A stretch of DNA of 11,963 nucleotides from Candidatus Campbellbacteria bacterium RIFCSPLOWO2_02_35_12 (GCA_001774455.1 MFAC01000008.1:1-11963), one strand, 5' to 3'; positions 1-6,814 are shown, counted from the first letter of the stretch. Notes: a model not told the origin generated them from the sequence alone. Program-made: numbers and translations.

Positions 1-22
1 AAATTTTTGCATTTCGTAATTC
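1..22 (+). repeat. 3' arm of a dispersed hairpin repeat (copy 0, cut by window edge)
   Basis: The window opens inside the gene-proximal arm of the repeat seen complete at 3175-3276, 3661-3762, 5417-5518 and 11084-11183. All 22 visible bases match the arm of the first two of those copies. Nine bases further on lies an ATG (32-34) followed by a 38-codon frame whose second half is made of another repeat, so it is probably not a gene. The rest of this copy lies outside the window. Confidence 0.8.
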
Positions 23-45
23 ATAGTAATTATGAAAAATATATT

Positions 46-58
46 AAGGAGGTATAAT
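46..58 (+). promoter_or_regulatory. orphan AAGGAGG plus TATAAT; possible promoter of the secretion cluster
   Basis: A perfect AAGGAGG (46-52) runs straight into TATAAT (53-58). No ATG, GTG or TTG follows at ribosome-binding distance, so the first motif serves no visible gene. TATAAT could be a -10 box, giving transcription from about 65 and a leader of about 100 bases carrying the hairpin at 84-125 before the gene at 167. The hexamer 17 bases upstream matches TTGACA poorly, and TATAAT is common by chance in such AT-rich DNA. This is a tentative reading. Confidence 0.2.
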
Positions 59-83
59 AAAAGCAATACAAAAATTAATTTGA

Positions 84-148
84 GGACATGCGGAGCCTCC
101 GCAACGTCTTTCAAAAACTATGTCCGTGACAAGTTTCGTAATTCATAG
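84..148 (+). repeat. GC-rich nested hairpin ending in the common 'cgtaattcatagta' arm
   Basis: An outer stem GGACAT (84-89)/ATGTCC (120-125) encloses a smaller hairpin GCGGA (90-94)/TCCGC (98-102). It continues into TTTCGTAATTCATAGTA, which also occurs after copy 0 at positions 12-28. The GC-rich core contrasts with its surroundings and looks like a second family of palindromic intergenic repeat. It would fall in the 5' leader of the gene at 167, where it could form an RNA hairpin. Whether it is mobile cannot be judged from a single copy. Confidence 0.5.
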
Positions 149-166
149 TATTTTATAAAATATTTT

Positions 167-598
167 ATGAAATTTCAAGTTCCGCAATTTATAGAAGTAG
201 AAGATAAGATTTTTGGGCCATTGACCCTGAAGCAGTTTATTTATCTTGCCGGAGCGGGAGGAGTGGTATTTATGTTATGGAGAATACTGCCGATTTTTAT
301 CGCGATTATCGCCGCCACTCCCATAATAGCGCTTGCCGCCGCTCTTGCTTTTTATCAAGTCAATAAAAGACCGTTTGTAAGAGTGCTGGAAGCGGCTTTA
401 AAATATGCTATGAGTAGCCGTCTTTATATATGGAAACATAAAGATATAAACAAGATAAAAAGACGGCAAGAAAGTGATAAGGAAACAAAAAAAATACTAC
501 TCCGCGTTCCAAAAATTTCAGACAGCAAACTTAAGGATATAGCGTGGAGTTTGGATATTAAAGAGAGTATTTATTCAAACGAAAAACAAAGAAATTAA
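167..598 (+). CDS. PrgI-family membrane protein of a type IV secretion system
   Basis: This is a small inner-membrane subunit of the secretion machine, in the position where VirB3 stands in proteobacterial systems, next to the VirB4 ATPase. The N-terminus (residues 3-20, with the pattern FQVPQFIEVEDKIFGPLT) is the typical start of PrgI proteins. Two membrane helices follow at about residues 22-38 and 40-63, then the amphipathic stretch NKRPF...LKYAMSSRLYIWK that closes the family domain near residue 90. The product (143 aa) is longer than the usual PrgI protein of roughly 100 aa because of a lysine-rich, probably cytoplasmic tail (94-143). The ATG has no Shine-Dalgarno sequence, like its neighbours. 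The next gene starts 12 bases after the stop, indicating an operon. The family call is strong. The VirB3-like role is inferred from family and gene order. Confidence 0.88.
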   Translation: MKFQVPQFIEVEDKIFGPLTLKQFIYLAGAGGVVFMLWRILPIFIAIIAATPIIALAAALAFYQVNKRPFVRVLEAALKYAMSSRLYIWKHKDINKIKRRQESDKETKKILLRVPKISDSKLKDIAWSLDIKESIYSNEKQRN

Positions 599-610
599 TT
601 AAATTTATTT

Positions 611-1246
611 ATGGTAAAATCAAAAGCAACGCAAGATTTTGTGGAAATAAAAGAAATTCGGGACGGCATCATTGTCTTAAAAGATGGTTCTCTTCGGTCT
701 ATACTTATGACATCGTCGCTTAATTTTGCGCTTAAATCGGGAGACGAACAAATGGCGACATTGTTTCAATTTCAAAATTTTTTAAATTCTTTGGATTTTT
801 CAGTGCAAATATTTGTTCAATCAAGAGAGCTTGATATTCGTCCGTATGTCGCGCTTTTGGAGGAGAGGCATAAAGCGCAAGTAACAGAACTTATGCGTGT
901 TCAGATACGGGAATACATAGAATTCGTGAAAAATTTTACGGAGAACGCAAACATAATGTCAAAAAGTTTTTTTGTCATAGCGTCTTACTCACCATCAGTT
1001 TTTTCTGGAGGAGACGGAATTTTTGGCGTTATCGCAAGAAGAGGAAAAAGCATCAAATTGAATGAGAAAAGTAAAAATTTTGAAGAAAGCAGAACCCAAC
1101 TTGAGCAGAGAATGTCGGTGCTTGAACAGGGACTTTTAAGAACGGGCATAAGAGTTGCGCGGCTCGGCACGGAAGAGGCGATAGAATTGCTTTACAAAAT
1201 GTTTAATCCGGGCGAGCTGGAGAAACCGATTTCACTCAATAATTAA
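611..1246 (+). CDS. TraC-like domain protein, companion of VirB4
   Basis: A soluble protein of 211 residues with no signal peptide or membrane segment. It begins with a short beta-rich region (EIKEIRDGIIVLKDGSLRSIL, about 12-32), followed by alternating strands and helices: FQNFLNSLDFSVQIFVQSRELD, then a long helix around 80-110 and MSKSFFVIASYSP. This pattern matches the N-terminal part of TraC/VirB4-type ATPases, but no Walker motifs are present, so it cannot hydrolyse ATP by itself. It lies 12 bases after prgI and 5 bases before virB4. This order recurs in CPR genomes, which suggests the N-lobe of the motor is supplied by a separate polypeptide. The family placement rests on sequence character and context. 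A direct role in the ATPase complex is inference. Confidence 0.72.
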   Translation: MVKSKATQDFVEIKEIRDGIIVLKDGSLRSILMTSSLNFALKSGDEQMATLFQFQNFLNSLDFSVQIFVQSRELDIRPYVALLEERHKAQVTELMRVQIREYIEFVKNFTENANIMSKSFFVIASYSPSVFSGGDGIFGVIARRGKSIKLNEKSKNFEESRTQLEQRMSVLEQGLLRTGIRVARLGTEEAIELLYKMFNPGELEKPISLNN

Positions 1247-1251
1247 AAAAT

Positions 1252-3129
1252 ATGTCTTTATTTGATTTTTTTAAAAAGAAAGAAAAGAAGCCTGTGGAAA
1301 CCCTGTCTCCTATTTTACCGCAGGAAATATACGAAGCTGGCGTTTTGGAGCTTGGTGATATTATAGCGCCATCGGCGCTTAAGATAACGCCAAGAGAACT
1401 TAATTTGGGAGATAAAATAATGCGGACATTTTTTGTCATATCGTATCCAAGATTTTTATCAGAGAGCTGGTTTTCTCCGATTATAAATTTAGACAAGATG
1501 TTTGATGTTTCTATTTTTATTCATCCTATAAATACTGCGACCATATTGCGAAAATTTCAAAAAAAGGTGGCGGAAGTTGAAAGTCAAATACACACAAGAG
1601 AAGAAAAAGGTCTTGTGCGCGACCCCATTTTAGATACGGCGTATCAAGATTTGGAAGATTTGCGCGACAAGCTTCAGCAGGCGCAGGAGAGGCTCTTTGA
1701 TGTTGGTCTTTATATATCAATTTATGGCGACACAAAAGAAGAGCTTGATAAAACTGAAACGGAAATAAAATCAATTCTTGAATCCAAACTTGTTTATATA
1801 AAGCCGGCGTTATTTCAGCAAGAGCAGGGTTTTAAGAGTATGCTTCCAGTCGCGACCGATGTTTTGAATATTCATTCAAAACTAAATTCGGAGCCGCTTT
1901 CAAGCATATTTCCATTTATTTCTTTTGACCTTACTGCGGATAAAGGAATTTTATACGGAGTAAACAGACACAATTCCTCTCTTGTTTTGTTTGACAGATT
2001 TACGCTTGAGAATTATAACTCGGTAGTTTTTGCCGTTGCTGGTTCGGGAAAATCATACGCGATGAAACTTGAAATTTTAAGAACCTTGATGTTTGACACC
2101 GAAGTTATTGTTATTGACCCCGAGCGAGAATACGAATATCTGGCGGAAGCGACAGGAGGAAGATATTTCAATATTTCTCTTAGCTCGGAGCATCATATAA
2201 ATCCGTTTGATTTGCCCGTGGCGCGCGAGGATGAAGCGCCGTCTGATATATTGCGTTCAAATATAGTGCATCTGGTGGGCTTATTCAGGATTATGCTTGG
2301 AGGACTTACTCCGGAAGAAGACGCCATTATAGACAGAGCAATTACGGAAACATACGCTCTTAAAGATATTACACCCAACTCCAACTTTGCAAATGTAAGT
2401 TCTCCTCTTTTGTCCGATTTTGAATTAGTGCTTGCCGGTATGGAAGGAAGCGAGTCGCTTGTTCAGCGATTGTCAAAATATACAAAAGGGACTTGGGCGG
2501 GATTTTTAAATCGTCCGACAAATGTTGATATAAATAAAAAATTTGTTGTTTTTTCGGTTCGTGATATGGAGGACGATTTAAAACCTGTGGCTATGTATAT
2601 CATAACGCATTATATATGGAATGCCATTAGAAAAAATTTGAAAAAACGGCTTTTGGTGATTGATGAAGCGTGGTGGATGATGAAATCCGAAGACACGGCG
2701 TCTTTTTTGTTTAGTATGGCAAAAAGAGGCAGGAAATATTATTTGGGACTCGCGACGATTACGCAGGATGTAAGCGATTTTTTGAAATCGCCATACGGTC
2801 TGCCTCTTATAACAAACTCGTCAATTCAGATATTACTCAAACAGTCCCCGACGGCGATTGATGTAGTCCAGCAGACTTTTAATTTAAGCGATGAAGAAAA
2901 ATATTTATTATTGGAGTCCGATGTCGGCGAAGGAATATTTTTCGCGGGATTAAAGCATGTGGCTATTAAAATTATAGCGTCTTATACGGAAGACCAGATT
3001 ATTACATCCGACCCGTCGCAAATTCTTTCAATAAAAAAAGCGCGAGAGGAACTAAGCGGCAAAGAAGAAGAAGGAAAGCAAGCGGATACGAGCAGGATTA
3101 AACAAATGAGACAAGGGTTCACGCTGTAA
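1252..3129 (+). CDS. virB4: VirB4/TraC-family type IV secretion ATPase
   Basis: This is the motor ATPase that powers assembly or substrate transfer in the secretion/pilus apparatus, working as an oligomer at the cytoplasmic face of the membrane. Residues 1-225 form the VirB4 N-terminal region, with a helical, charged stretch at about 100-150. The ATPase core follows: Walker A AGSGKS at 263-268 (Lys267), the VirB4-typical VIDPEREYEYL just after it, HINPFDLP around 320, Walker B LLVIDEAW at 467-474 (Asp471, Glu472), and an RGRKYYLGLATITQD block with the usual Gln-Asp. All expected catalytic residues are present and the length (625 aa) is normal for the Gram-positive/CPR type. The C-terminal ~25 residues are polar and variable. 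It is translated 5 bases after the TraC-like gene without a Shine-Dalgarno sequence. Confidence in the family is very high. The substrate (DNA, pilin or protein) cannot be told. Confidence 0.96.
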   Translation: MSLFDFFKKKEKKPVETLSPILPQEIYEAGVLELGDIIAPSALKITPRELNLGDKIMRTFFVISYPRFLSESWFSPIINLDKMFDVSIFIHPINTATILRKFQKKVAEVESQIHTREEKGLVRDPILDTAYQDLEDLRDKLQQAQERLFDVGLYISIYGDTKEELDKTETEIKSILESKLVYIKPALFQQEQGFKSMLPVATDVLNIHSKLNSEPLSSIFPFISFDLTADKGILYGVNRHNSSLVLFDRFTLENYNSVVFAVAGSGKSYAMKLEILRTLMFDTEVIVIDPEREYEYLAEATGGRYFNISLSSEHHINPFDLPVAREDEAPSDILRSNIVHLVGLFRIMLGGLTPEEDAIIDRAITETYALKDITPNSNFANVSSPLLSDFELVLAGMEGSESLVQRLSKYTKGTWAGFLNRPTNVDINKKFVVFSVRDMEDDLKPVAMYIITHYIWNAIRKNLKKRLLVIDEAWWMMKSEDTASFLFSMAKRGRKYYLGLATITQDVSDFLKSPYGLPLITNSSIQILLKQSPTAIDVVQQTFNLSDEEKYLLLESDVGEGIFFAGLKHVAIKIIASYTEDQIITSDPSQILSIKKAREELSGKEEEGKQADTSRIKQMRQGFTL

Positions 3130-3174
3130 TCAAAAAAATAAGAGTCATACTAAAAGTTTGATTGTATATATTAT

Positions 3175-3276
3175 GAATTACGAAATGCAAAAATTTAGGT
3201 CCTTGGGTCGCAAAACCTCTTTATCTTTTAAATGTTTTTGCTCAATTAGACCGTAAATTTTTGCATTTCGTAATTC
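3175..3276 (+). repeat. dispersed 102-bp hairpin repeat, copy 1
   Basis: The outer arms (3175-3197 and 3254-3276) are perfect 23-base inverted copies. Inside, GGTC pairs with GACC, TTG with CAA and GCAAAA with TTTTGC, separated by unequal bulges around a pyrimidine-rich loop. Copy 2 at 3661-3762 is identical over all 102 bases, and identity continues one base before and two bases after. The repeat lies 45 bases after the virB4 stop and 10 bases before the next ATG (3287), so it covers where a ribosome-binding site would be. It is either a mobile (MITE/REP-like) element or an RNA-level signal between operon segments. No gene fits in it. Confidence 0.93.
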
Positions 3277-3286
3277 AAGAGTAGAT

Positions 3287-3640
3287 ATGAAAAATATAGC
3301 AATTACGGAAAAAAGAAAAAGAATAGGAGCAATACAGATGATGCTTATGCTTGGAGTTGCTGTAATGATTGACATAATACAAATATTTTTTTTGTTTTTC
3401 TTTGGCATAGGGCTTATCGTAAATAGATTTATTACTATTTTTGCATTTATGACATTTTTTTTATGGTTTGCATTAAACGGTGTTACTTTTTTAACAGGTA
3501 AAATGTCTAAAGAAAAAATGTTTAGATTTTTTGGCGTGGCGTTTGGCGAGTTTATTCCAATCATTGGTTCATTGCCACTGTGGTCATTTGGAATTTATTT
3601 TACAATCAAAAGTGTAAGAAAAGAGGATGAAATCGGATAA
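3287..3640 (+). CDS. small three-helix membrane protein of the secretion cluster
   Basis: A 117-residue integral membrane protein with hydrophobic segments at about residues 16-45, 46-69 and 82-108, a basic N-terminus (KRKRIG) and a charged C-terminus. The third helix carries GEFIPIIGSLPLW (87-99), a glutamate-isoleucine-proline pattern that I associate with small membrane proteins near secretion or pilus loci in CPR genomes, though I cannot name a family. It sits between virB4 and the Ig-like gene and is bracketed by two identical hairpin repeats. It may therefore be a minor channel component or an assembly factor. It is too short and has too few helices to be a full VirB6. The ATG at 3287 follows repeat copy 1 directly and has no Shine-Dalgarno. 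Its function is unknown. Confidence 0.72.
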   Translation: MKNIAITEKRKRIGAIQMMLMLGVAVMIDIIQIFFLFFFGIGLIVNRFITIFAFMTFFLWFALNGVTFLTGKMSKEKMFRFFGVAFGEFIPIIGSLPLWSFGIYFTIKSVRKEDEIG

Positions 3641-3660
3641 TATTGTTGTATAATTACTTT

Positions 3661-3762
3661 GAATTACGAAATGCAAAAATTTAGGTCCTTGGGTCGCAAA
3701 ACCTCTTTATCTTTTAAATGTTTTTGCTCAATTAGACCGTAAATTTTTGCATTTCGTAATTC
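3661..3762 (+). repeat. dispersed 102-bp hairpin repeat, copy 2
   Basis: Identical to copy 1 across 102 bases, with arms at 3661-3683 and 3740-3762. It starts 20 bases after the stop of the small membrane gene and ends 9 bases before the ATG at 3772. Complete identity of two copies less than 500 bases apart means recent duplication, gene conversion or strong constraint. The two copies flank the small membrane gene as direct repeats, so recombination between them would delete it cleanly. Confidence 0.93.
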
Positions 3763-3771
3763 AAAGTAACT

Positions 3772-4812
3772 ATGAATAATCTATATAAGAAAAATTTTTT
3801 AATAATTCTGATTTTTATATTTGTATTTTTTGGAACGGGAGCGGTTTCATCGGCTCAATTTTCGGATTTTGGAGATATTATTTTATTAGAAATCAGTCCT
3901 GAAAATCCGAGACCGCAAGAATTGGTAAGAGCAAGTATTGAGAGTTTTTCTATTGATTTAGACAGAGCAAGTCAGATAACATGGTTTCTTAATGGAGAAG
4001 TGGTAAACCGTGGCGTAGGAGTGAAAGAGATAACGTTCAATGCAGGCTCGCTCGGCTCGCGCTCATTTGTTGAAGTGATTGTTCAAAGTATTGAGCGCGG
4101 AACGGTTAATAAAAGTATTACGATAAGGCCTACGGAAGTTGACTTGCTTTGGCAAGCTGATTCCTACACGCCTCTTTTGTATAAAGGAAAAGCTCTTCCC
4201 GCATCTGATACTGAAATCACAATAATCGCCATACCTCAATTTATAAATTCAAACGGAAGAAAACTAAAAACAAATGAGCTTATTTTTACTTGGGAGAAAG
4301 ACGGCAAAATTTTAAGCAGGGAATCCGGTAGAGGAAAAAATACAATAAAAATAAGGGGTCCTAAAATATTCAGACAAACCGTTATTCGGGCTGATGCGTC
4401 GTCTCTTGACAGCGCGCTTCAGGGAAGAGGTTATACTCTTATTTCGCCGGTCTTGCCTAAAATAATATTTTATGAAAACGACCCAATATTCGGTATAAAA
4501 TATGAAAAAGCGATAACAAACACTTTTAATCTTTTGAATAAAGAAGTTATGATAACGGCGCATCCTTATTTTTTCTCGTCGCGGGAAAGAATAAGTTCGG
4601 ATTTTGATTATTTGTGGAAAGTTGATGGTTCTAAAGTTTCAGGTTCGCCCGATGATGAAAGCAGTATTGTGTTAAGACAAGAGAGTGAAGGAGAAGGCGT
4701 GGTAAAAATAGCGTTTTCTATACAGAATATAAAAAGAATATTGCAATCGGCGCAATCAAGCTTTTCCGTGATATTCGGTGGTTCAGATAGAAATACGCTT
4801 TTTGATTTTTAA
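3772..4812 (+). CDS. secreted Ig/PKD-like protein of the secretion cluster
   Basis: A signal peptide is clear: basic MNNLYKK, a hydrophobic core at 9-24 and a likely cleavage at SSA|Q (28/29). The remaining ~318 residues are beta-rich and lack further membrane helices. Phrases such as ISPENPRPQELVRASIESFS, ITWFLNGEVV (about 68-77) and FTWEKDGKIL, and later DYLWKVDGSKV, repeat the pattern '(I/F/Y)-x-W-x-x-(D/N)-G-(K/E)'. This is the central strand pair of Ig-like or PKD folds. It therefore probably has three such domains, near residues 35-115, 120-215 and 230-335. It is exported and probably displayed on the envelope or built into the pilus base. The pilin gene follows after only 3 bases, implying coupled expression. 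The ATG is 9 bases after repeat copy 2. The fold is inferred from sequence pattern, and the precise role is unknown. Confidence 0.75.
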   Translation: MNNLYKKNFLIILIFIFVFFGTGAVSSAQFSDFGDIILLEISPENPRPQELVRASIESFSIDLDRASQITWFLNGEVVNRGVGVKEITFNAGSLGSRSFVEVIVQSIERGTVNKSITIRPTEVDLLWQADSYTPLLYKGKALPASDTEITIIAIPQFINSNGRKLKTNELIFTWEKDGKILSRESGRGKNTIKIRGPKIFRQTVIRADASSLDSALQGRGYTLISPVLPKIIFYENDPIFGIKYEKAITNTFNLLNKEVMITAHPYFFSSRERISSDFDYLWKVDGSKVSGSPDDESSIVLRQESEGEGVVKIAFSIQNIKRILQSAQSSFSVIFGGSDRNTLFDF

Positions 4813-4815
4813 TTT

Positions 4816-5412
4816 ATGAATAAAGTATTCAGTAAAAAAATAGTAAAAACTATTGTTTTAATCATAACAATTATGATTTGTTTTTCCGTTATAACAGAAC
4901 AAATTTTCGCTGATAAAGTATCAGACACTGAAGGATTATATTACACAGAGAATGATCCATTACTTGAAAAAGTTAAAGAAAGAATCAAAGAAGCGCAAAC
5001 CAAATTACAACAAGGCGAAAGTATAGAAGAAACAACAGCTGAAAAATCAATAAGAGAGAGTCAAGAAAGAGAAATGTTAAAACAAGGAAACAAATTTTAT
5101 AAAGAAAAAATAAAAATAGACTTTGTTCCTCTTGCGCCGATTCCGGGCTTAATAGATAAAGATACGGCAAAAGACCCGTCAAAATTTTTTAACGCTTTAT
5201 TTACATACGGCATAACGATAGCGGGGCTTTTAGCTGTTATAATGATAACGGTTGGCGGAATACAATATATGAGCAGTGACGCTGTAAGTAATAAAACGGA
5301 AGGGAGAGAGAGAATTACTTATGCACTAATGGGACTTCTGCTCGTATTGTTTTCGTGGGTTTTGCTTTATACGATAAATCCGGAGATTCTTAATCTTACT
5401 TTATTTAAATAA
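4816..5412 (+). CDS. T4SS pilin-like protein (VirB2/TrbC type)
   Basis: A probable structural pilus or channel subunit. The C-terminal part (about 122-190) has the layout of the T4SS_pilin group: FFNALFTYGITIAGLLAVIM forming the first helix (124-145), VGGIQYMSSDAVSNK, then a polar turn with TEGRERI (161-167), and a second helix LMGLLLVLFSWVLLYTINPEIL (171-192). The N-terminus has a signal-like segment (basic 1-11, hydrophobic 12-28). Between the two lies a charged, helical region rich in Glu, Lys and Gln (50-100), an extension absent from simple VirB2 pilins and possibly removed on maturation. The start is 3 bases after the Ig-like gene. Repeat copy 3 begins 4 bases after the stop, which could favour separate RNA ends here, useful for a subunit needed in high number. 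The family call is good. Pilus formation is inference. Confidence 0.85.
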   Translation: MNKVFSKKIVKTIVLIITIMICFSVITEQIFADKVSDTEGLYYTENDPLLEKVKERIKEAQTKLQQGESIEETTAEKSIRESQEREMLKQGNKFYKEKIKIDFVPLAPIPGLIDKDTAKDPSKFFNALFTYGITIAGLLAVIMITVGGIQYMSSDAVSNKTEGRERITYALMGLLLVLFSWVLLYTINPEILNLTLFK

Positions 5413-5416
5413 CTAT

Positions 5417-5518
5417 GAATTACGAAATACAAAAATTTAGGTTATTGAGTCGCAAAAACTCTTTATCTTCTAAATGTTTTTGCTCAAATAGACCGTAAAT
5501 TTTTGCATTTCGTAATTT
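5417..5518 (+). repeat. dispersed 102-bp hairpin repeat, copy 3 (diverged)
   Basis: Same length and structure as copies 1 and 2, with differences concentrated in the upstream arm and central part (for example ATGC to ATAC in the upstream arm and GGTCCTTGGG to GGTTATTGAG in the inner part). The gene-proximal arm differs only at its last base. It begins 4 bases after the pilin stop and ends 18 bases before the ATG at 5537. The arm substitution is not compensated, so one outer base pair is lost. Confidence 0.9.
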
Positions 5519-5536
5519 AAGATAAATAAATAAATT

Positions 5537-6814
5537 ATGTTCAAAAAAATACTCATTATCATAATAATTATTCTTGCAATAACGCTGATAGGGCTTTTTG
5601 TGTGGGTATTTCTTGTTTCAAGACAAAGCGAAGGCGAGATGACCGTGCGGGAATCATTTCACGAGATTTTTCCTTTTGGAAGCAATAATGAAAACAGAGA
5701 TTTTTTTCAAGGACAGAATTTTGGCGATATAGGCGCGGATTTACTTGACAGAAAAAATTCGGAAGAAAATAAAAATGATGATGCGGTAATTCCGAGATTA
5801 AGACAAATAGCGGATTTTGCGGTTGCTGGCGTATCTGTTACCGAAAATGAAGAGGGGAGACAACTTATTAAATATATTGCCCGCGAGAATGGACATATTT
5901 TTGAAACATTCGCGGATTCTTTAACGCAAAAGCGAATTTCCAACACTACGATTTTACGTATTCAAGACGCGCTGTGGTTTCTAAATGGAAATGCTTTTAT
6001 AGCGCGATTTTTAGATGAGAGCGGCTCGGAAGTGGAAAGTTTTTACGCGGAAATTAAACAAAAACAGATTACATCAACAACCACAGATTCAGAAGGCTCG
6101 CTTTCCGGCTCATTTTTGCCTAAAGATATAATTGATTTATCTCTGTCAAAGGATAAGAATAAATTATTCTATCTTATTAAAAGTGGAGACGGTTCAGTTG
6201 GAATAGTTTCTGATGCGGATGGAAGTAAAAAAGTTCAAATATTCAATTCCCCATTTTCTGAATGGAGCGCGCAGTGGCCATACGGCGATATAATCGCTTT
6301 GACGACAAAGCCGTCCTCAAACACCATCGGGTATCTTTATTTTTTAAATAGCAAAAATGAGGATTTCAAAAAAATATTATTTGGAATCACGGGACTTACG
6401 ACTCTTGTGAACGAAAACGGAACTAAAGTGTTATTTACGCAAAATAGAAGAGGACAAATTTTTTTAAGCGTAGCAGATATAAAAAATGATGAAATTATAG
6501 ATTTACCCATACAAACTCTCTCCGAAAAATGCGTATGGAGTAAAATAGACGAAAATATTATATATTGTGGAATGCCAAACACTATTCTTGACGAAGACAC
6601 TCTTGACCTGTGGTATCAGGGGCTTATATCTTTTTCAGACAGTATGTGGATAATTGACACAAAAACACAGACGACAAACATACTTATTAATCCTATTGAT
6701 GTTGTGGGTAAAGAAATTGATATTATAAAACCAATTTTGTCTCCTGATGAAAATTATCTATTTTTTGTTAATAAAAAAGATTCAACCTTGTGGCAATTAA
6801 GACGCTCTAAATAA
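5537..6814 (+). CDS. membrane-anchored beta-propeller protein
   Basis: One N-terminal membrane helix (residues 4-27, after MFKK) anchors a large outside domain. Residues 28-85 are a polar linker. From about 90 the chain shows repeated short strands with 'S-x-D-x-x-x-L-F-Y-L' and 'L-S-P-D-E-N-Y-L-F-F' units (about 202 and 406), typical of WD40/TolB-like propeller blades. Two cysteines, Cys332 (KCVWS) and Cys344 (YCGMP), are close enough for a disulfide outside the cell. They are followed by DLWYQGLISFSDSMWIID, a segment I associate with a widespread CPR family found near these secretion clusters. It is the last gene of the + strand cluster, preceded by repeat copy 3. The only hydrophobic segment is at the N-terminus, so it may bind peptidoglycan, pilus or substrate at the surface. 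The role is not known; the fold is inferred. Confidence 0.78.
   Translation: MFKKILIIIIIILAITLIGLFVWVFLVSRQSEGEMTVRESFHEIFPFGSNNENRDFFQGQNFGDIGADLLDRKNSEENKNDDAVIPRLRQIADFAVAGVSVTENEEGRQLIKYIARENGHIFETFADSLTQKRISNTTILRIQDALWFLNGNAFIARFLDESGSEVESFYAEIKQKQITSTTTDSEGSLSGSFLPKDIIDLSLSKDKNKLFYLIKSGDGSVGIVSDADGSKKVQIFNSPFSEWSAQWPYGDIIALTTKPSSNTIGYLYFLNSKNEDFKKILFGITGLTTLVNENGTKVLFTQNRRGQIFLSVADIKNDEIIDLPIQTLSEKCVWSKIDENIIYCGMPNTILDEDTLDLWYQGLISFSDSMWIIDTKTQTTNILINPIDVVGKEIDIIKPILSPDENYLFFVNKKDSTLWQLRRSK

Noticed and set aside
32..148. A 38-codon gene starting at ATG 32
   Set aside because: From about codon 16 on it is made of the GC-rich repeat and the shared arm. The peptide has no recognisable feature.
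3649..3654. TATAAT just before repeat copy 2 as a promoter for the Ig-like gene
   Set aside because: There is no -35 match at proper spacing and such hexamers are frequent in this base composition.
3175..3762. The bulged hairpin repeats as attC sites of an integron
   Set aside because: No integrase is seen and the arms lack a clear attC core (R box GTTRRRY / RYYYAAC). The outer stem is a long perfect AT-rich palindrome, and the intervening genes belong to one functional cluster.
3175..5518. The regularly repeated units as a CRISPR array
   Set aside because: The units are 102 bases, separated by whole genes and not by short unique spacers, and no cas gene is present.
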